This document shows, piece by piece, positions 58,418-64,000 of a stretch of 64,000 bases of DNA. A program made the position numbers and the translations under genes. The stretch is from Notospermus geniculatus. Taxonomy: Eukaryota; Nemertea; Pilidiophora; Heteronemertea; Lineidae. The notes under the pieces were generated by a model. The model did no database searches. It was not told the origin of the DNA and saw only the letters and a list, made by a program, of their open reading frames with translations. Within the stretch, counting starts at the first letter, position 1; each line of letters begins with the position of its first letter. The stretch lies in assembly GCA_002633025.1 (NCBI GenBank), contig NMRB01001215.1:87206-151205 (forward strand). The letters are read 5' to 3'.

Positions 58418-59242
58418 TTACTGCCCGCTGCCTTTTATCACTGTATACGTCTCCTTACCCAAGGCATCCCCCGCACACCAGTTCGGGCAACAGATCCAGC
58501 AAATCCCAGGTTGTGGTTCCGCACTCTCTTTGATTTTGACCTCACCGCTTTCCCGAGAGGCTGTCAGTTGCTCCTCTACACCATTCAACATCTGTATGAC
58601 GTCATGATCGCCTTCTTCGGTCTGATCGTCAACCTCCTCTTTTACCGGAATCATATCGGACTCCACACCGTCACCAACTTCCTTCAAAGGAATCGTATCC
58701 GATTGTTCCTCCAAAGGAATATCAGCAAAACTAGAAATACCCGATTCTGCTTCAATGGGAGTATCCATTTTTGTCTGTTCACTATCTTCCGTAATACCTG
58801 CCTCTTGTTTTGTACCCGAATCGTCGGCCACAAATGACCCGTCCCCACTCTCCCGTGACACCATTGTGGACATAGACGACGAGTCCGATGTCGGCGGCTG
58901 CGGCTGCGGCTGCGGATCAGCAGCTGTCCCATCCGCTGGTTCGCTAGATACAGCGTCTTCAGTGACGTTTTTGCTCTTTGAAGAAGCCTTCTTCCCGATG
59001 CTTAATCGTTTGAACAACTTCTTCGAACCTCGCTTTTGCTTCGGAACAAGCTCTCCTCTGCTACTGTCGGAAGTGGTGCTCCCGGTGTCTCGGCTTGCTG
59101 CAGAAGAAGCGGCTGAAGGAAGATCTGGCTGAATTTGTTCACCTTCCTTGAAATGCTCGGAAACCTGACCCTCAGGCTTTGCACGACCTTTCGACTTCTT
59201 ACTCTTCTTAGAATCATCATCTTGCTTCTTCTTTGAAAACAT
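58418..59242 (-). CDS. Unknown intronless protein, 274 aa, charged and low complexity
   Basis: The longest uninterrupted frame in the window. I place the start at the ATG at 59242 (MFSKKKQDDDSKKSKKSKGR). The frame stays open five codons further upstream, where CTCAG could also be a splice acceptor. Layout: basic N-terminus (1-20); serine-rich segment; basic patch KKLFKRLSIGKKASSKSK near 75-92; a PQPQPQPP tract; then a long acidic region; and finally a cysteine cluster CWICCPNWCAG about 25 residues before the end. No enzyme domain, signal peptide or membrane segment is seen. A basic/serine patch followed by acid and cysteines could mean membrane association through charge and lipidation, but that is speculation. 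The product is unrecognised. Confidence 0.6.
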   Translation of the reverse strand: MFSKKKQDDDSKKSKKSKGRAKPEGQVSEHFKEGEQIQPDLPSAASSAASRDTGSTTSDSSRGELVPKQKRGSKKLFKRLSIGKKASSKSKNVTEDAVSSEPADGTAADPQPQPQPPTSDSSSMSTMVSRESGDGSFVADDSGTKQEAGITEDSEQTKMDTPIEAESGISSFADIPLEEQSDTIPLKEVGDGVESDMIPVKEEVDDQTEEGDHDVIQMLNGVEEQLTASRESGEVKIKESAEPQPGICWICCPNWCAGDALGKETYTVIKGSGQ

Positions 59243-60522
59243 CTTGCTTATCCACACTGAGTTCTTATCACTTGTGTATGAAATTAACCGTCCTTGAACA
59301 ACAGATCAGCTTCGACGAAGTTCCAAACGTTATAACACTTGTGGTGCACCACTACGGGACATGGGCTAGTCTTTGAGTGAAAAGGCATCCGTACTGCTCT
59401 TTCATCAGATTCAAGTCATGTATGACTGTCAGCAGCAAGTGAGATATATCGACTGTGGCACAGAAATATGTACATGTATGTAACTGAAGGGAGAGGACCA
59501 ATTATTCACGTGATGAGAGTTGATAGTATGATGGTTTGTGGCGGTGGTAATTGCAAAAAGCCCCATCGCTGTATGTCAGCATAACGTTATATTGAAATAT
59601 TACCGTTTGTAACTGGCAACTTTTTCCATCGACACGGCGGTTCTGAATGATGGTTTGATGTCCGGTAAACTTTTACTCCACTGATCTGCTCTCCTGTTAC
59701 AGAAAAGTAGATGTACCAGTGCTGTTAGCTTCCAGGAAACTTTCATTTGTGATCAAGTCATGTCGGGCCAGAAACCCCAGAAACTTCATTCCATCATACC
59801 TTTTTTATGGGGGAAAGTTGATAAAAGTGGTTTCGTGAGGCCCCCGAAACGCCAACGCCAACGCCAATCCCGCAGTTCAATTCCACGAAGGGAGTAACGA
59901 ACAGAAAGATAAACGTTCGCGGTGGGGTTTCGGGGCCGAAATCTCTCTCTGTAGTTTTATCAATTCGCGCCAAACCTTGCAGAATCGTTCAGGCACTGGG
60001 ATTGGAAAACAAGAGAATAACTGTGTCTTGTGTTGAAATATCAATAGATGGCAATCAAAGCGAAAACAAATGACTTTGCTCCATCGTTTCAAGCAATTTG
60101 TGTGGAATTTCAATGTAGTAAGTCTTTGTGCCATCAGATGGCGCCTTAGGTAAAATGCAACTGGCAAAATTTGCAATTTCTCGATTTGAAAGGAAACCAA
60201 CTGGTGGAAATCCATGCTTGAACATGACCTCAGTACTGAAATACTTTGGCCGAATGTGGGGCTTCATCGAATATGATATCCATGTCAGTGATGGTCACTT
60301 TTCAATGTAGGTCTATTACTTCTTGGCTTGGTAACGGACATTCCTATAAATTTAGTCTGAAGATGGCCTTCATTAAACATGTTAGGAAGGGAAGCTCATT
60401 AAATTTCGCTTCACCGTGTGATTATTCAATGAAGGTTTGTTTCAAGGATTTGGTTCAAACGACTGTTTCCCTATGCGGAAATCGGAGAACCATGTCGATC
60501 GGTGCAAACTTGGCCAACATGA
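59243..60522. other. No supported gene
   Basis: Upstream region of the unknown gene, then unique sequence. An overlapping pair of minus-strand frames at 59877-60267 is open for 70-112 codons but lacks recognisable motifs or clear splice sites. Confidence 0.4.
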
Positions 60523-60890
60523 ATAGCAAGGTTCGCAAATCTGACGAAACACGAAGTACGAAATACGAAATTGGACTTCATTTCCATGACGTAATGTATT
60601 TCAGGAGATGGTTGGTACCACAACTATCGCCTGCTGTAAGAGCGTCTGTCTATGACGTCAGACCGATACAGTTACGGTGTATATTAAACTCTGAAATATA
60701 TCTTTCGTTTTCACTTCGTAGATACGAAGTGGAAATTTAAAAATTCAAGATGCACCATAAATCTCTCGGTCTTACATGATATGCTAAAAGACGCACTGGC
60801 AGCAGGGGTGTTTGTGGTACCAACCATCTCCTGAAATACATTCCGTCATTCCGCATTTCGTGTTTCGTCAGATTTGGAAACCGCACTATT
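60523..60890. mobile_element. CGAAGT palindromic MITE, sixth copy
   Basis: The most regular member: TTCGCAAATCTGACGAAACA at the left, CACTTCGTAGATACGAAGTG core, mirrored right end (CGTGTTTCGTCAGATTTGG). Confidence 0.75.
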
Positions 60891-61303
60891 GTGTGATCTT
60901 CTGTGCTTCCAGTTCGATTGATTGGCTAACATCAGTTGCTTGGCCTCTTGTCCGCAGACTAACACTTGAACCTCCAATTTTATATATTTAAAGACCAAAG
61001 AAAATCAGGGTTCGGTACAAAATATTTATGTGCATATACTGATAAGTTAACGGAGTACAGTACTGTCATATTAAAACATTTTTTTGCCAACAGAAAAATC
61101 TCAGTACCGGTATCACTGCAGCTATAGATCCACGAGAAATGGACATGCTAGCATCAAATATCACGGTATTCATGATGTCGGCCTTTCATCGACAGAATCA
61201 AATCTTTTGTTCGAAAAAACAAAGTGAATGCTTCTGGTTCTTTGCTGCTGCCAAATGGTGCATCAGTTCGCACTGTGCAAACCCAGTACATATTAAGATT
61301 TAA

Positions 61304-61673
61304 AGGGAGACATGCGAAAAATATTGCCCGGCGGGCACAAGTTGTCTGAGTTGTAGCGCCGTCTGTTAAAACACGGTGACACTACGCTATATCACAGGCC
61401 CCTGTGGAGCTATTAGTGAGCTTAGAACACGTATCTAACCAAAGAACACAAGTTTGTAAAAAACACATCCCGAGCTCACGAATTTATGAGCTCGTGGTGT
61501 GTTTTTAGATACGTGTTGTGTTTTTTAGATACGTTTGATTAGAAAAGTGTTCTTAACTCACTGATAGCTCTACAGGCGCCTGTGATATAGCGTAGTGTCA
61601 CCGCGTATTAACCGACGGCGCTACAACTCACACAACCTGTGCCCGCCGGGCAATATTTTTCGCATGTCTCCCT
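61304..61673. mobile_element. 370 bp MITE, AGGGAGACATGCG ends, TTAA target
   Basis: TTAA lies at 61300-61303 and 61674-61677. The arms AGGGAGACATGCGAAAAATA continue through GCCCGGCGGGCAC and are mirrored over about 140 bp. It is non-coding. Confidence 0.85.
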
Positions 61674-61802
61674 TTAATCATGTTACCCATTCACTCGGAC
61701 CTAGTGGTGAGGTGGCTTCTAGGTCTAAATTAACTGCTCAGGACTGGTGCAAATTTTCAACCATAATACGATTGCCCCAGTTTTACAAGTTCAAAGGGCA
61801 AT

Positions 61803-61937
61803 TCATACTTCTCCGACTTGTGCTTTGCGCTTGAATGTCCGTTCCCTATGTTTATGTGTGGTACTAACAATAAAAATTACTTTTTCTACCACGCACTCAC
61901 GTAGGAAACGGACAAGCGCAAAGCGCAAAAGTATGAA
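61803..61937. mobile_element. 135 bp hairpin MITE
   Basis: Left arm TTCATACTTCTCCGACTTGT with GCTTTGCGCTTG, mirrored at the right (CAAGCGCAAAGCGCAAAAGTATGAA, shown here only as the end of the arm). Non-coding. Confidence 0.65.
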
Positions 61938-62130
61938 TCTACCTTCAGGCGAGAAGCAGTAAGCACTCATGATGAACACAACTCGACACTCATAAATCAA
62001 GTTTCAATGAAATCGACATGATACAAAGAATGACTCAAACCTTCCGCTCTACAAAACAAATCATCATCCTGCTTTACCCTTGGTCTTCCCCTGGAAATTT
62101 TCTAAGTCCAACATGGCCACAAGGGGAGGC

Positions 62131-62496
62131 TAGGATGAATGGTACAAAGGTCAGATCACTTTCGTGACAAGTTGTCGGCCGCGTGCAATATTGATTGATT
62201 TTGGGAGGGATCAATTGTAATAGGCCCCTTACTGATCAATTTCACAAAGGCCGGCCAGGGGTAATTCATGGTTCCCAAATGCATCACATTTTGTGGTTTG
62301 GACTCAGGTTGGTTCTTTGATGCCATGTCCTCAAGATCAAGAGCTGCTATACTGATGAACCATGAATTACCCCTGGCCGGCCTTAAGGGAAATTGATCAG
62401 AGGGGTCTATTACAATTGATCCCTCCCCAAATCAATCCATACTGCACTTGACCGAGAACTTGCCATGAAAGTGATCTGACTTTTATACCATTCATG
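62131..62496. mobile_element. 366 bp inverted-repeat element
   Basis: The arms include CAGATCACTTTCGTG, GGGAGGGATCAATTGTAATA and GGCCGGCCAGGGGTAATTCA, each found inverted in the right half. The exact ends are uncertain. Confidence 0.65.
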
Positions 62497-63825
62497 GGTG
62501 TTCCATTGTCGGCCTAGTTTTTGGACTTAGAAAATTTCCACCAAAGACCAATAAACTGTGAACTTCCTGTTTTTACACATATTCCTCTCGGCTTTACTTC
62601 GTCTCGGATGCAGGCAAGAAATCGGCAAGAGGCTAAATGGTTACAAAAGTCATGCACGTGCGGCAGGTTCCGTCAAAGTCCTAGTTGCCTAGGAAACCGT
62701 TAGATGTCAGTTTTAGAACCTGTCAGTGGCTATTGGCAACCATGCTTTCCACGAACTGTAGCTGCATTCCATCCTCGTTATTGGAGTTCCTGGTAAACTT
62801 TCCTTGCGCAATGCAAAACTTGGGGAAAATGATCGGAGAACCCTGCATCATGCATTACAAACGCGTCATACATTTATCACAAGCGGTACAATAGACAGAT
62901 TGAAAGAAACATATGCATGCATGTGGAAAAGTGCTTTGAGGCTTCCTTTACATAGAAGTATACGGTATACGAATAGACTGGTAGGAGAGACCAATCTTGC
63001 CCAAAACCTGGAAAAAATTAAGGGGTGAACGATTTTTTGTCATTTTATGTACATGTATATGACTGTGAGAAATCACGTACTGAAAGTCCCCATAAAATCC
63101 CTTTTGGAGAAAATTTTCTATTAAGGTCTGAATTTTTTTGAAATTTTCCCCATGTGGAATTGATGGGGATTTTTACTATGTGATTGATGAGTCTTCAACA
63201 GACATCGTGACAAATGTTTCATTAATGCTTTAATTGTTTCCGGGTTTAAAGTCCTAGTTCCATCAAAGAATTGACTAAAGAGATTGTTACTGAAGTTGGA
63301 TAGAATACATAAATAGACATATTTTGCTTTTTGTTTTATCATATTCGGATGAGTACATGTAGTTTGGGAGATATCGAGGAATATGTGTGTGAAAATGCCA
63401 GTGCTATTTTCCGTACAGTAAGGGTCGAAAATGCTAATTTATGCGTTAAGTCATTGCAGGGATACATGAATTCAAATCTGAGCCATCCAATGTGGAGATA
63501 AAGTTAATTTTCATTTACATACATGTACATGTATTTACTAATAGACAAATTTCTGACTTCATTTACATGAATATTTGCACAAGTCCATTATAACACTAAT
63601 AAAATGCATGCTCATTATGCAAATTCCTGCAATGACGTCATCAAATTAGGCCGACCATCCTCCTTTGACCAAATCCACGAAATATGTTAACTTTTTAACC
63701 AATTGGAATTTTTCAACGAAACAAAAAGCATCTTGATCACCATTGTATCCCCTGCCTTTCAAGGGTTGTAAAAAGTAGGCGTTTTTACTAGGACTTTAAC
63801 CCTTCTCCTATCGGTCTAGAAAAGG
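62497..63825. other. No supported gene
   Basis: AT-rich sequence with short frames only. TACATAGAAGTATACGGTAT at about 62951 is a solo match to the core of the palindrome at the window end. Confidence 0.4.
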
Positions 63826-64000
63826 CCGGTTGACAAAGGCTTCAAATGGATTCACGACCGTGAAGCCATTGTTAACCGGCGTTTTCCTATACCGTATACT
63901 TCTATGTAAGGCTTCCCTTACATAGAAGTATACGGTATAGGAAAACGCCGGTTTACAATGGCTTCACGGTCGTGAATCCTCGGGAAGCCTTTGTTAACAG
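63826..64000. mobile_element. Palindromic element cut by window end
   Basis: The arms ATTCACGACCGTGAAGCCAT, GCCGGCGTTTTCCTATACCG-like bases and GTATACTTCTATGTAAGG mirror each other around about 63910. The outer ends TTGACAAAGGCTTC and GAAGCCTTTGTTAA pair too. Confidence 0.7.

Noticed and set aside
59877-60267. Overlapping minus-strand frames of 112 and 70 codons
   Set aside because: Two different frames are open over the same DNA, splice sites are unclear and no motif is recognisable. Left as undecided rather than called.

Overview
This is eukaryotic nuclear DNA, probably from a highly heterozygous marine deuterostome such as a cephalochordate, hemichordate or echinoderm. Three things point there: spliced genes with GT-AG introns, very dense short DNA transposons (MITEs), and constant recurrence of the palindromes TACATGTA and TAGGCCTA. 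N runs at 8287-8434 and 21593-22070 and single Ns elsewhere show a draft assembly. The species call is inference; no ribosomal or mitochondrial marker is present.

Layout. Positions 1-12460 hold no gene I can support. They contain a 1 kb tandem duplication (4957-5972 / 6338-7538), long-TIR elements, a tRNA-derived SINE and a 1.46 kb TTAA-flanked palindrome. Positions 12463-27248 and 38933-52881 are two direct copies of one segment, clearly homologous along most of their length but separated by many indels and private transposon insertions. Each copy carries exons 2, 3 and 4 of a type-I TARP (stargazin-like AMPA-receptor auxiliary subunit, CACNG family) on the plus strand. Copy 2 has the full cytoplasmic tail ending in the PDZ ligand TTPV; copy 1 has lost that tail through a 521 bp deletion. 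Exon 1 was not found. Each copy also carries a decayed lipocalin exon and at least part of the last exon of a second lipocalin gene on the minus strand.

Positions 27250-38930, between the copies, are repeat-rich. They include a 300 bp tandem duplication, 62 bp minisatellites, a broken transposase-like gene split by a MITE, a large mariner-like palindrome, a 100 bp tandem array split by a 2 kb nested Tc1-like element, and a Ty3/Gypsy reverse-transcriptase scrap.

Positions 52780-56592 (minus strand) hold a complete five-exon lipocalin gene (apolipoprotein D-like, 191 aa, secreted) with a TATA box and a polyA signal. Each of its introns contains MITEs. Positions 58418-59242 (minus) hold an intact 274-codon ORF of unknown function. 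The right end is more MITEs.

The most interesting observation comes from aligning the two copies by eye. At a dozen or more places one copy has a bare TA where the other has a short palindrome bounded by TA (TACATGTA, TAGGCCTA, TACCGGTA, TACATA, TATGTA and others). These look like excision footprints of TA-targeting transposons, and would explain why these palindromes are so common here.
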